From the NCBI RefSeq assembly GCF_000744225.1, contig NZ_JQLN01000007.1, positions 1,116,001 to 1,180,000 of the forward strand: a stretch of DNA of 64,000 nucleotides, given 5' to 3'. The stretch is from Kitasatospora mediocidica KCTC 9733 (GTDB lineage Bacteria; Actinomycetota; Actinomycetes; Streptomycetales; Streptomycetaceae). This document shows positions 34,204 to 42,647 of the stretch, piece by piece; positions within the stretch are counted from its first letter, which is position 1, and each line of letters opens with the position of its first letter. Under the pieces are notes generated by a model. It was not told the origin of the DNA, did no database searches, and saw nothing but the letters and a program-made list of their open reading frames with translations. The translations under genes were made by a program, and so were the position numbers.

Positions 34204-34229
34204 CCGCCCGTTCGGACGGCCGGGCTGTC

Positions 34230-34266
34230 TGGCCCGAACGGGCCGAGCCAGGGGCCGTCCGGCCCT
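34230..34266. promoter_or_regulatory. Two island palindromes upstream of a USP gene
   Basis: TGGCCCGAACGGGCCG (34230-34245, diverged but itself palindromic) and GGGGCCGTCCGGCCCT (34251-34266, 14 of 16 matches). The second is 59 bases upstream of the USP start; the pair has the same close spacing as the two sites at 32910 and 32931. Confidence 0.55.
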
Positions 34267-34324
34267 GGGCGGTCGGGCGCCAAAGGAGCAGCCTGAGACT
34301 GCTAACCGAGTTGCGAGGTGCGAG

Positions 34325-34768
34325 ATGAGTGCAGGACAGTCGACAGGAAGTCGGATCGTGGTCGGCGTGGACGGTTCGCCGTCCTCGAAGGCCGCGCTGC
34401 GCTGGGCGGTCGATCAAGCCCAGCGGACCGGGGCCTTCGTGGATACGGTCGCCTGCTGGGCCTATCCGACGGTTTACGGGTGGGGGATGACCGGGGTGGA
34501 TCCCGAACTCCCCGACGTCACCGGGAAGATGCTCGCCCAGACGGTGGCCGAGGTGGTCGGGGACAACCCGCCGGTGGAGGTCCGCGAGAGCGTCGTACTC
34601 GGCAACGCCGCCGAGGTGCTGCTGGAGAAGGCGAACGGGGCCGAGTTGCTGGTGGTCGGCAGCCGGGGCCACGGCGGTTTCTCCGGCGCTCTGCTGGGCT
34701 CGGTGGGCCAGCACTGCGTGCAGCACGCACACTGCCCGGTCGTCGTGATCCGACAGGCCGAGAACTGA
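34325..34768 (+). CDS. Universal stress protein, single UspA domain
   Basis: A 147-aa single-domain USP: RIVVGVDGSPSSKAALRWAV at the start and the complete nucleotide motif GSRGHGGFSGALLGSVGQ near residue 115. Such proteins bind ATP and form dimers in the cytoplasm. The C-terminal QHCVQHAHCPVVVIR holds two cysteines and two histidines, shared with the USP at 41360. Two copies of the island palindrome lie just upstream, so induction with the rest of the stress set is expected. GAGGTG precedes ATG 34325. Confidence 0.93.
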   Translation: MSAGQSTGSRIVVGVDGSPSSKAALRWAVDQAQRTGAFVDTVACWAYPTVYGWGMTGVDPELPDVTGKMLAQTVAEVVGDNPPVEVRESVVLGNAAEVLLEKANGAELLVVGSRGHGGFSGALLGSVGQHCVQHAHCPVVVIRQAEN

Positions 34769-34866
34769 CCGGCCGTCCATCCGGGAGCCGGCTGTGCAGG
34801 GCGTCGTAAGCTGCCGCAACCGCCGCGTCGAACTCCGCGGGGATCGAAGACGCCGGCACGAGTGGG

Positions 34867-35889
34867 TCATGAGCCGGTTTGCCGCTTTATCCGCACCGCG
34901 CGACGGAGGGACTCGGCCACCTCTCGATCGAACGGTTCGGTGTCCGGGGTGAGTACTGCTGCGGCGGCCACGGCGACCCCGAGGGCACAAGCCTCGACTG
35001 GATCGTCGCCCGCAGCCAGCCGAAGGGTGAGTGCCGCCACCATGGCGTCTCCGGCCCCGGCGTCGCTGAGCGCCTCCCCGGGCAACGGCGGGGCCCGCAA
35101 CTCGGTGTGGCCGTGCCTGGTCGAACAGAGTGCGCCCAGCTCGCCGAGGGTGGTGATGGCGACCTCGGTCGCTCCTCCGGCGAGTAGGTACCCGTTGACG
35201 GCACGGGCGTCGTCGAAGGTCCGGACGGGCCGGCCGGCGAGGCTGGCGGCCTCGTGATTGTTGCACCTTCGCAGATAGACGCCCTCACGCAGAGACTCGC
35301 GCAGGGCCCGTCCCGAGGTGTCCAGCACGAGCCGGGCCCCGGCCTCTTTGACCCGGCGGGCAACAGCCGCGTAGAAAGCGTCGGGCAGGCCGCTGGGCAG
35401 ACTGCCGCTGGCCACGACGTACTGGTGACTCCCGGCTGCTCGGCCCAGCACGTCCACAAGACGCTCTCCCTCGCCGTCGTCCAGTCGCGGGCCCGGCGGC
35501 ACGATGTGGTAGCTGCGGCGTGTCTCGGTCTCGAACAGCACGAACGCTTCGCGGGTCTCACCCGCGATCCCGAGGGCGAGGTGGTCGACCCCTTCCTCGT
35601 CCAGTAGCCGGTTCAGGCGCTGGCCGACCTCACGGCCTGCGGTGTGGACAGCCGTCGCCCGTCCTCCCAGACGCGACAGGCCCCGGGCGACGTTGATCCC
35701 TCCACCGCCGGCGGCCACGTGCCTGACTCGGGCGCGGGTCTTGCCGATGCCCGCCAGACGGTCGACCTGGTAGCAGATGTCGACGGTGGGGTTCACCGTC
35801 AGGGTGAGGATCGCAGGCATGGCCTCGGACAGCGGACTCGCCTCGCCCCGACCCGCCGAAAGCGGACCGGACACTTCAGCGCCGCTCAT
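34867..35889 (-). CDS. pfkB: PfkB-family sugar kinase (phosphofructokinase type)
   Basis: A ribokinase-fold kinase (340 aa from ATG 35889). GGGGINVARGLSRLGG at residues ~61-75 is the substrate-binding motif and SDAGAGDAMVAALTLRLA the ATP-binding/catalytic motif with the base Asp. It probably phosphorylates fructose 6-phosphate or a similar sugar phosphate; Rv2029c, its M. tuberculosis counterpart, is in the DosR regulon. ATG 35889 overlaps, as ATGA, the stop of a small upstream frame, supporting this start; ATG 35820 (MPAILTLTVNP) is an alternative closer to the family's conserved opening. Confidence 0.9.
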   Translation of the reverse strand: MSGAEVSGPLSAGRGEASPLSEAMPAILTLTVNPTVDICYQVDRLAGIGKTRARVRHVAAGGGGINVARGLSRLGGRATAVHTAGREVGQRLNRLLDEEGVDHLALGIAGETREAFVLFETETRRSYHIVPPGPRLDDGEGERLVDVLGRAAGSHQYVVASGSLPSGLPDAFYAAVARRVKEAGARLVLDTSGRALRESLREGVYLRRCNNHEAASLAGRPVRTFDDARAVNGYLLAGGATEVAITTLGELGALCSTRHGHTELRAPPLPGEALSDAGAGDAMVAALTLRLAAGDDPVEACALGVAVAAAAVLTPDTEPFDREVAESLRRAVRIKRQTGS

Positions 35890-36034
35890 CGCGGTGACAC
35901 GAGGGTTGTGACCTCGATCGTCCGCGGCTGCTCTCCCAGGTCCTCCGCAGAGCGGCGGAACTCCATGGGGAGCGCTCGAAGAGGTCCAGCAACGCCACCA
36001 TTACCCCACGCCCATCGCGCAGTTCACCCGCCAC
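35876..36034 (-). pseudogene. Small gene before pfkB, probably frameshifted
   Basis: GTG 36034 has an excellent ribosome site (GAGGAGG, 5 bases away) and opens VAGELRDGRGVMVALLDLF. In this frame the ORF is 52 codons, ending at 35876 inside pfkB. If one C is added to the CCCC run near 35967, it instead reads on as MEFRRSAEDLGEQPRTIEV and stops exactly at the pfkB start as ATGA, giving a 49-aa protein. The coupling suggests the second version was the original and a base was lost. The family is unknown; EQPRTIEV resembles the end of small heat-shock proteins only superficially. Confidence 0.45.
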
Positions 36035-36256
36035 GTCGACCTCCTCACTCGGTCACTCCTTCCATCCTGCTGCGCGAGCACAGGAGGCGCGATCGGGAGC
36101 ACCCGGCGGCCACCGGCCCATGCGCCGGCTCCGGACCGTTGATCAGGGCACGCCGACCATGCCGACGCGGTCACCCCGCCCACCGCCAGGGCCGTGCGGC
36201 CCCCGGAGCATCCGGCACAGCAAGCAGGCGTGGAGACCGACCGAGCGCGTTGCGGG

Positions 36257-38626
36257 TCAGTCCTGCTCGGCGGCGGCCACGTGCTGCTTGACCGCGACGA
36301 AGCTGTCGGGTGCCACGGAGATCGAGTCGATCCCGGCCTGCACCAGGAAGCGGGTGAACTCCGGGTCGTCGCTGGGTCGCTGGCCGCAGAGACCGACCGG
36401 GCGGCCGGCCGCGTGGGCGGTGGCGATCAGGGTCTCGATGCTGCGCGTGACGGCGGGGTTGGTCTCGTCGAAGAGGTGCGCGAGGGCGTCGGAGTCGCGG
36501 TCCACGCCCAGGGTGAGCTGGGTGAGGTCGTTGCTGCCGATGGAGAACCCGTCGAAGCGTTCGGCGAACTGGGCTGCGAGGATCACGTTCGCCGGGATCT
36601 CCGCCATCGCGTACACCTTCAGCCCGTTCCCGCCGCGCGGCAGGCCCTCCTCGGCCATCACCGCGAGCACCCGGTCCGCCTCCTCCACCGTGCGGCAGAA
36701 CGGGATCATCACCACCACGTTCGTCAGGCCCATCTCGTCACGGGCCTGGCGCAGCGCCCGGCACTCCAGGGCGAAGCCCTCGCGGTAACCCTCGCTGTAG
36801 TAGCGGCTCGCGCCGCGCCAGCCGATCATCGGGTTGGCCTCGACCGGCTCGAAGGGGCGGCCCCCGACGAGTTTGGCGTACTCGTTGGTCTTGAAGTCGC
36901 TGGTGCGCACGACGACCGGGTCGGGCCAGCGCGAGGCGGCGATCCGGGCGACGCCCTGGGCGAGGCGGTCGGTGAAGTACCGGGTGCGGTCGGCGTAGCC
37001 GTCGGTAAGCGCGTCGACCTGGCGCCGCTCCTCGGGGTCGAGGCGCTCGGGGTGGACCAGCGCCATCGGGTGGACCTTGACCTGGTGGGCGACGACGAAC
37101 TCCGTGCGGGCCAGCCCCACGCCGTCCGCCGGCAGCTGCCACCAGCGGAACGCCGCTGCCGGGGCGGCAAGGTTGAGCATCACCCGGGTGCGGGTGCGCG
37201 GGAGGCCGGCGAGGTCGATCTCGGACTGCTCGTAGTCGAGCAGTCCGGCGTAGACGTGTCCGTCCTCGCCCTCGGCGCAGCACACGGTGACGGCCTGGCC
37301 CTCGTGCAGCAGCTCGGTGGCCCGGCCCGTCCCCACGATCGCGGGCACGCCCAACTCGCGGCTGACGATGGCCGCGTGCGAGGTGCGGCCACCGTGGTCG
37401 GTGACGATGGCGGCGGCCCGCTTCATGATCGGTTCCCAGTCCGGGTCGGTGATCCCGGTGACCAGCACCGCTCCGGCCGGGAAGCGCTCCAGCTCGACGG
37501 GGGTGGACAGCGCGCACACCGCGCCGACGCCGATCGCCTCGCCGACCGCGATGCCGTCGACCAGCACGTGACCGGTGCCGGTCAGCCGGTAGCGGTGCAG
37601 GATCGCTGCGCGCCGCCGGGACACGACGGTCTCGGGGCGGGCCTGCACGACGAAGATCTCGCCGGTGCGACCGTCCTTGGCCCACTCGATGTCCATGGGG
37701 CAGCCGTAGTGCTGCTCGATGGCCACGCCCCAGCGGGCGAGCGTGCGCACCTCCGCCTCGTCCAGCACCCGCCCTGCGCGTTCCTGCGCGGTGGTGTCCA
37801 CCGTGCGGGTCAGCCCCTCGTCGGCGTAGACGGCCTTGCGGCGCTTGGCGCCGGTCTCGGCATGGATCACCGGGTTCAGGCCCGGGTCCTTGAGCAGCGG
37901 CTTGAAGACGAGGTACTCGTCGGGGTCGACCTGCCCGCTGACCACGGTCTCGCCCAGTCCCCAGGCCGCGCTGACCACCACCGCGTCGGGGAAGCCGCTC
38001 TCGGTGTCCAGGGTGAACATCACCCCGGCACCCGCGAGATCGGAGCGGACCATCACCTGCACACCGACCGACAGCGCCACCGCGAGCTGGTCGAATCCCA
38101 TCCGCTCGCGGTAGTCGATCGCCCGGTCGGTGAACAGCGACGCATAGCAACGGCGGCAGGCATCCAGCAGAGCTTCGCGGCCCACCACGTTGAGATAGGT
38201 GTCCTGTTGCCCCGCGAAACTCGCCTCCGGCAGGTCCTCGGCCGTGGCGCTACTGCGCACCGCGACATCCGGGTCCGCCCGGCCGGCCTCCCGGCCGAGG
38301 TCGGCATACGCGTCGGCGAGTTCCCGTTCCAAGGCGGGCGGTAGCGGAGTGCTGAGCGCCAGGGCGCGGATCGCGGCGCCCACCTCGTCGAGAGGTGTGC
38401 CTGCGTGCAACAGCGCGACCTGCTCGGTGATCCGCTCGCGTAGCCCGCCGGTGTCGAGGAACTCCCGGTAGGCGTCGGCGGTGCTCGCGAAGCCGTCGGG
38501 CACCCGGACGCCGGCGGGGCCGAGATTGACGACCATCTCGCCGAGCGAGGCGTTCTTCCCACCGACGACGCTCACATCCGCACGGCCGATCCCGGAGAAC
38601 CGGATGACACGACGAGTCGAGGCCAT
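36257..38626 (-). CDS. ppsA: Phosphoenolpyruvate synthase
   Basis: A 789-aa PEP synthase/PPDK-type enzyme: N-terminal ATP-binding domain (residues 1-330: GGKNASLGEM, AVRSSATAEDLPEASFAGQQ), mobile phosphohistidine domain (~360-450, TDHGGRTSHAAIVSRELGVP with the catalytic His), and the PEP/pyruvate barrel (~480-780, ending GLCGQRPSDDPEF with the catalytic Cys). It makes PEP from pyruvate and ATP, feeding gluconeogenesis. I recall a PPDK-type gene in the Osd/dormancy cluster of S. coelicolor. ATG 38626 has GGAGGT upstream. Only a poor island palindrome (near 38649) precedes it. Confidence 0.93.
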   Translation of the reverse strand: MASTRRVIRFSGIGRADVSVVGGKNASLGEMVVNLGPAGVRVPDGFASTADAYREFLDTGGLRERITEQVALLHAGTPLDEVGAAIRALALSTPLPPALERELADAYADLGREAGRADPDVAVRSSATAEDLPEASFAGQQDTYLNVVGREALLDACRRCYASLFTDRAIDYRERMGFDQLAVALSVGVQVMVRSDLAGAGVMFTLDTESGFPDAVVVSAAWGLGETVVSGQVDPDEYLVFKPLLKDPGLNPVIHAETGAKRRKAVYADEGLTRTVDTTAQERAGRVLDEAEVRTLARWGVAIEQHYGCPMDIEWAKDGRTGEIFVVQARPETVVSRRRAAILHRYRLTGTGHVLVDGIAVGEAIGVGAVCALSTPVELERFPAGAVLVTGITDPDWEPIMKRAAAIVTDHGGRTSHAAIVSRELGVPAIVGTGRATELLHEGQAVTVCCAEGEDGHVYAGLLDYEQSEIDLAGLPRTRTRVMLNLAAPAAAFRWWQLPADGVGLARTEFVVAHQVKVHPMALVHPERLDPEERRQVDALTDGYADRTRYFTDRLAQGVARIAASRWPDPVVVRTSDFKTNEYAKLVGGRPFEPVEANPMIGWRGASRYYSEGYREGFALECRALRQARDEMGLTNVVVMIPFCRTVEEADRVLAVMAEEGLPRGGNGLKVYAMAEIPANVILAAQFAERFDGFSIGSNDLTQLTLGVDRDSDALAHLFDETNPAVTRSIETLIATAHAAGRPVGLCGQRPSDDPEFTRFLVQAGIDSISVAPDSFVAVKQHVAAAEQD

Positions 38627-38850
38627 GACTACCTCCGCGGGCAAGGGGGTGACCAACCGGCCTGCCTGCGTTGGGGGGTGAGTCCGTCAGCCGCTCCCCA
38701 CACCTTCGTCCGGGCCGGGCCTGCTGCTTCCATGGGACCACCGTACGAAGCGTGTCGCCAACGCCCGACGACTCCCCTCGACGGGCCGGGCGCCGGCCTT
38801 CCCGGCACACTCGGAGATGACACTCCAGATCTGCCCCGGCGGGAGCACCC

Positions 38851-39570
38851 ATGGACACGAGCGCAAGCTGCGACCCGCAGTCCATCCGCGTGTTCCTGCT
38901 CGACGATCACGAGGTGGTCCGGCGCGGGCTGCGGGACCTGCTGGAGGCCGAACCGGACGTCGAGGTGGTCGGCGAGGCCGGGACCTGCGCGCAGGCGCTC
39001 GTCCGGGTGCCGGCGCTGCGGCCCCAGATCGCCGTGCTGGACGTCCGGCTGCCCGACGGCGACGGGATCAGCGTGTGCCGGGGGCTGCGCTCCCGGCTGC
39101 CGGAGCTGGCCTGTCTGATGCTCACCTCGTTCGACGACGACGACGCGCTGCTGGACGCGATCATGGCCGGCGCCGCGGGGTATGTCCTCAAGGACGTCAA
39201 GGGCGCCGACCTGGTCACCGCGGTACGCACCGTCGCCGCCGGCCAGTCGATGCTCGACCCGGCGACCACCGCCCACCTGATGGCGAGCCTGCGCCACCGC
39301 GACGAGCCCCAAGCAGGTCCCGGACTTTCCGATCTCACCCCCAGGGAGCAGGACGTGCTGGCCCTGATCGGCAAGGGCGAGACCAACCGGCAGATCGGCC
39401 AGGAGCTCTATCTGGCCGAGAAGACCGTGAAGAACCACATCTCGCGGATCCTTGCCAAACTGGGCGTCGAGCGCCGGATCCAGGCCGCGGTCATCGCCAC
39501 CAGGCTTGAGCAGACGGGCCCTGGGCCAGACGGCTCCCGCAGCGCTCGACACCCCCGCAGCTCATCCTGA
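38851..39570 (+). CDS. DevR/OsdR-like NarL-family response regulator
   Basis: A 239-aa regulator. The receiver domain (residues ~12-130) has acidic pocket Asp18-Asp19, phospho-acceptor Asp64 (VLDVRLPDG) and the conserved Lys (GYVLKDVKG). The C-terminal LuxR-type HTH (~160-225) reads LTPREQDVLALIGKGETNRQ and AEKTVKNHISRILAKLGVER, nearly the recognition helix of DevR/DosR ([20 protein letters not shown], from memory). It is the probable master regulator of the island and binder of the recurring palindrome. It converges with the kinase gene, their 3' ends overlapping by 9 bases. Confidence 0.9.
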   Translation: MDTSASCDPQSIRVFLLDDHEVVRRGLRDLLEAEPDVEVVGEAGTCAQALVRVPALRPQIAVLDVRLPDGDGISVCRGLRSRLPELACLMLTSFDDDDALLDAIMAGAAGYVLKDVKGADLVTAVRTVAAGQSMLDPATTAHLMASLRHRDEPQAGPGLSDLTPREQDVLALIGKGETNRQIGQELYLAEKTVKNHISRILAKLGVERRIQAAVIATRLEQTGPGPDGSRSARHPRSSS

Positions 39571-41310
39571 GGTCCGGCCGGGCTCGCCGAGTTCGGGCAG
39601 CGGCACCCGCCACTCCAGACGCGTCCCACCCGCGGGGGCCGCCTCGGCTCGAAAGGTCCCGCCGAGCCTCGCCGCCCGCTCGGCGAGATTGCCCAGGCCG
39701 CTGCGGCGCCCACCCTCCGGCAGGCCGACACCGTCGTCGGTGACGGTCAACGCCAGCTCACCCTCCGCAGCCAGCACCACCTCCACCGTTCGCGCCCCCG
39801 CGTGCCGGGCGACGTTCGACAACGCCTCCACCAGCACGGCCAACACCTCCTCGGCCAGCGACGGGGGCACCCGCAAGTCGATCAGGCCCTGCATCCGCAG
39901 CGCCGGCACGAACCCCAGGGTGGCGGCGGCCCGCTGGACCGCAGCCACCACGTCGGCCCGCAGGCCACTGCCAGCCGGGCCGTCCTTCCTCGCCCGCAGC
40001 CCGAAGATGGTGGACCGGATGGTCTTGACCGTGTCGTCCAGATCGTCGATGGCCCGCCGCACCCGTTCGGCGGCCTCCGGGTGCTCGATGAGCCTGGCCG
40101 CGCCCTGCAGGGTCATCCCGGTCGCGAAGAGCCGCTGGATCGCCTGGTCGTGCAGGTCCCGGGCGATACGGTCGCGCTCCTCCAGCAGGGCAACCTGCTC
40201 GGAGTCCCGTCGGCGCTCGGCCAGCTCCATCGCCACCGCCGCCTGTCCCGCGAAGCCCGGCAGCGGAGCGCACTCCTCCGCTTCGAACACCGGGCGGCCC
40301 GCCGCCCTGGCCAGCATCAGCACTCCGCGCACTCCGCCCCCGCTCGTGCCGATCGGGACGGCCACCGCCGGGCCCAAACCCTCCCAGCGCGGCGGACCAA
40401 CCGTGATCCTCGGGTCCTTGGTCACATCGACGGTGGTGACCAGCCCCCCACTGCGGACCGCTGCCCCCACGAAGGAACCCTCCACCGGCAGGACCAACCG
40501 GCGATGTACCTCCGCTGCCAGGCCTACGGCGAACCGCACCTCCAACTCGTCGGAGTCGGGCAGCGGCAGCGCGACCACGGTCAGATCGGCGCCGGCGATC
40601 TCACCGGCCCGGGCGACCAACAGGTCCAGCACCTCCTCCTGGGAGTGCCCCGACATGAGACTGTTGGTGAGCTCACCGGTCGCCAACAGCCAGCGCTCGC
40701 GCAGCTGCGCCTGGGCGTACAGCCGGGCGTTGTCGATCGCCACCCCGGCTGCCACCGCCAGTGTCGCCAGCACCGCCTCGTCCTCGGCGTCGAACTCCCC
40801 ACCGCCGCGCTTCTCAGTGAGGTAGAGGTTGCCGAAGACCTTGTCCCGTACCCGGATCGGCACCCCGAGGAAGCTGTGCATCGGCGGGTGATGGGCCGGA
40901 AAGCCGTAGGAGGCCGGATGCTCGGACAACTCGGCCAAGCGCAGCGGTGCGGGGTGGCGGATCAGCTCGCCCAACAGTCCATGACCGGCCGGCAGTGGGC
41001 CGATTCGCCGGGTCTGCTCCTCGCTCAGGCCCACCGGGATGAACTGCGACAGCCACTGGTCCTCGCCGATCACTCCCAGAGCCCCGTACTCGGCGTCCAC
41101 CAGCTCCACCGCGGCCTCCGCGATGTGCTGGAGCACCTGGCCCAGCTCCAGCTCCCGCCCCACCGAAAGCACCGCCTCCAGCAGGCCGTGCACCCGGTCC
41201 CTGGCCCCCCGGGCCATGTCCAGCCTGGCTTGCAGCTCGTCCAGCAGGTCGTCCAGCCGCAGCTGCGGCACGCGCGGGGAGTCCGCCTCGGACGGATGGT
41301 CCACGGACAT
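39562..41310 (-). CDS. DevS/OsdK-like GAF-GAF histidine kinase, probable haem sensor
   Basis: A 582-aa soluble kinase: GAF-A (residues ~50-200), GAF-B (~215-365), HisKA_3 dimerisation domain with His387 (RDRIARDLHDQAIQRLFATG) and a HATPase_c domain (~480-575: EALSNVARHAGA, DDGVGLP). GAF-A contains FPAHHPPMHSFLGVP and GNLYLTEK; His141 and Tyr163 align with DevS His149 (haem iron ligand) and Tyr171 (distal residue), with the same 22-residue spacing. It should sense O2, NO or CO through haem and phosphorylate the response regulator encoded opposite. ATG 41310 chosen; a GGAGG lies close upstream. Confidence 0.9.
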   Translation of the reverse strand: MSVDHPSEADSPRVPQLRLDDLLDELQARLDMARGARDRVHGLLEAVLSVGRELELGQVLQHIAEAAVELVDAEYGALGVIGEDQWLSQFIPVGLSEEQTRRIGPLPAGHGLLGELIRHPAPLRLAELSEHPASYGFPAHHPPMHSFLGVPIRVRDKVFGNLYLTEKRGGGEFDAEDEAVLATLAVAAGVAIDNARLYAQAQLRERWLLATGELTNSLMSGHSQEEVLDLLVARAGEIAGADLTVVALPLPDSDELEVRFAVGLAAEVHRRLVLPVEGSFVGAAVRSGGLVTTVDVTKDPRITVGPPRWEGLGPAVAVPIGTSGGGVRGVLMLARAAGRPVFEAEECAPLPGFAGQAAVAMELAERRRDSEQVALLEERDRIARDLHDQAIQRLFATGMTLQGAARLIEHPEAAERVRRAIDDLDDTVKTIRSTIFGLRARKDGPAGSGLRADVVAAVQRAAATLGFVPALRMQGLIDLRVPPSLAEEVLAVLVEALSNVARHAGARTVEVVLAAEGELALTVTDDGVGLPEGGRRSGLGNLAERAARLGGTFRAEAAPAGGTRLEWRVPLPELGEPGRTSG

Positions 41311-41359
41311 CCTCCCTGCGCTCGGGACGGGTACTGCTTGCGGCTGGGCGGGGCCGACC

Positions 41360-41821
41360 TCAGTTGCCGCCGCTCTCCCCGGGGCCGCGCACGACGACGA
41401 CCGGGCAGGAGGCATGCTGCACGCAGTGCTGCCCGACCGAGCCGAGCAGGGCCTCCGCGAACCCGCCGTGGCCACGGTTGCCGACGACGAGGAGGTGCGC
41501 CCCTCGGGCGGCGTGCAGCAGCACGGCGGCGGGGTGTCCCCGGACCACCCGGGTGCGGATCTCCACCGGCCGATCGGGGCCGATGGCCCGGTCGATGGCC
41601 TCGGTGAGGGTCTTGCCCGCGTTCTTCTCGTAGTCGAAGACCTCCGCCTGCGGAGGCGTCCAGCCGTACCAGGCGGACGGGTACTCCCAGGCCGTGACCG
41701 CCTCAACCACGCCGCCGATCAGCCCCGCCTGGCGCACCGCCCACCACAGCGCAGCCTTGGACGGGTCCGACCCGTCGACCCCCACCACGATCCGCGGCGA
41801 AGCCATCACGTCGTCAGTCAT
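41360..41821 (-). CDS. Universal stress protein, single UspA domain
   Basis: A 153-aa USP with RIVVGVDGSDPSKAALWWAV and the complete GNRGHGGFAEALLGSVGQ nucleotide motif, ending QHCVQHASCPVVVVRG. It lies 49 bases upstream of the sensor kinase gene on the same strand, so the two probably form one unit; the DevR-DevS operon of M. tuberculosis likewise begins with a USP gene (Rv3134c). ATG 41821 has GGAGG about 9 bases upstream; an internal ATG at 41805 is possible. Confidence 0.92.
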   Translation of the reverse strand: MTDDVMASPRIVVGVDGSDPSKAALWWAVRQAGLIGGVVEAVTAWEYPSAWYGWTPPQAEVFDYEKNAGKTLTEAIDRAIGPDRPVEIRTRVVRGHPAAVLLHAARGAHLLVVGNRGHGGFAEALLGSVGQHCVQHASCPVVVVRGPGESGGN

Positions 41822-41924
41822 CGTGTACCGCCTCCGGCGCTCGGAACACCCGTCTCCCACCCTGCCCGGAGGAGCGGGATGCAGCCACTCCAGGGCTCGC
41901 CGGCCTGCACCCGGACGGGCCCGG

Positions 41925-42542
41925 TCAGCGCGGCGTCGGGCGGTCGCCGAGCGTCGTGGGCAGGGGGTCGGCGAGGTAGCGCTGGATGGTGGGGGCGAGG
42001 AGGTCGGTGACGGCGTCGGCGGGGAGGACAGCGATGTCGCCGACCTGCCAGATGTAGCGGTTCATGACCAGGCCGACGATCTGGGTGGCGATGAGGCTCG
42101 CGCGCAGGTTGCGTTCGTCGTCGGTCAGGCTGTGCGAGACGACGGCCAGGACGAGTTGGGAGAACAGCTGCCGCAGGCGCTTCATGGCGGCGGGTTCCTG
42201 GGCGGCGGTGAGGATGATGGCGCGCAGGATCTCGGCGGCAGCGGGGTCCTCCCACAGGCGGAGATTGGCCTGCACGAACGCGCGTCCGCGTTGGTGGATG
42301 GGCTGCTCGGCGGCGGCCGCCACTGCTGCGCCGAACGCCTCGGGGGGTTCCATGACTGCTTCCAGTAGTCCGGGCTTGGTGCGGAAGTAGTAGTGCACCA
42401 AGCCGGGGTCGACACCGGCGTCCTGGGCGACCGACCGCAGTGAGGTCGCGGTGTAGCCGCGGGTGGCGATGGATCTGCGGGCGGCGGCGAGGATCTTGTC
42501 CGCCTGTTCTCCGCGTTCTCCCCGGGGGCCTCGCCCAGTCAC
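41925..42542 (-). CDS. TetR-family transcriptional regulator
   Basis: A 205-aa TetR repressor. The HTH is at residues ~15-60 (ILAAARRSIATRGYTATSLR and VDPGLVHYYFRTKPGLLEAV); the C-terminal domain would bind a small ligand. It is divergent from the CocE/NonD hydrolase gene, and two 18-bp inverted repeats fill the shared promoter region, the classic arrangement for a local repressor. The ligand is likely a substrate of the hydrolase or of the small membrane protein next to it. Starts at GTG 42542. Confidence 0.92.
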   Translation of the reverse strand: MTGRGPRGERGEQADKILAAARRSIATRGYTATSLRSVAQDAGVDPGLVHYYFRTKPGLLEAVMEPPEAFGAAVAAAAEQPIHQRGRAFVQANLRLWEDPAAAEILRAIILTAAQEPAAMKRLRQLFSQLVLAVVSHSLTDDERNLRASLIATQIVGLVMNRYIWQVGDIAVLPADAVTDLLAPTIQRYLADPLPTTLGDRPTPR

Positions 42543-42594
42543 TCCGCACCACCTTTCGCAACGGGTCGAAGAGGGGGCTTCCCCTTCTCAGTAG

Positions 42595-42612
42595 TTTCAG
42601 CATACGCTGAAA
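42595..42612. promoter_or_regulatory. TetR-type operator 1
   Basis: TTTCAGCATACGCTGAAA, a palindrome with 7-bp perfect arms, in an AT-rich patch between the divergent tetR and hydrolase genes. Confidence 0.75.
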
Positions 42613-42616
42613 TTAG

Positions 42617-42634
42617 TTTCCACATGTGAGGAAA
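42617..42634. promoter_or_regulatory. TetR-type operator 2
   Basis: TTTCCACATGTGAGGAAA, an imperfect palindrome with TTTCC/GGAAA arms and a CACATGTG core. Its centre is 22 bases from that of operator 1, about two helical turns, so two repressor dimers could bind the same DNA face. It ends just before the hydrolase ribosome site. Confidence 0.7.
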
Positions 42635-42647
42635 TTAGGAGTTGGTC

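Noticed and set aside
38649..38664. GTGACCAACCGGCCTG before the PEP synthase gene as an island operator
   Set aside because: 12 of 16 matches but the right half is damaged and it lies only 23 bases from the start codon.
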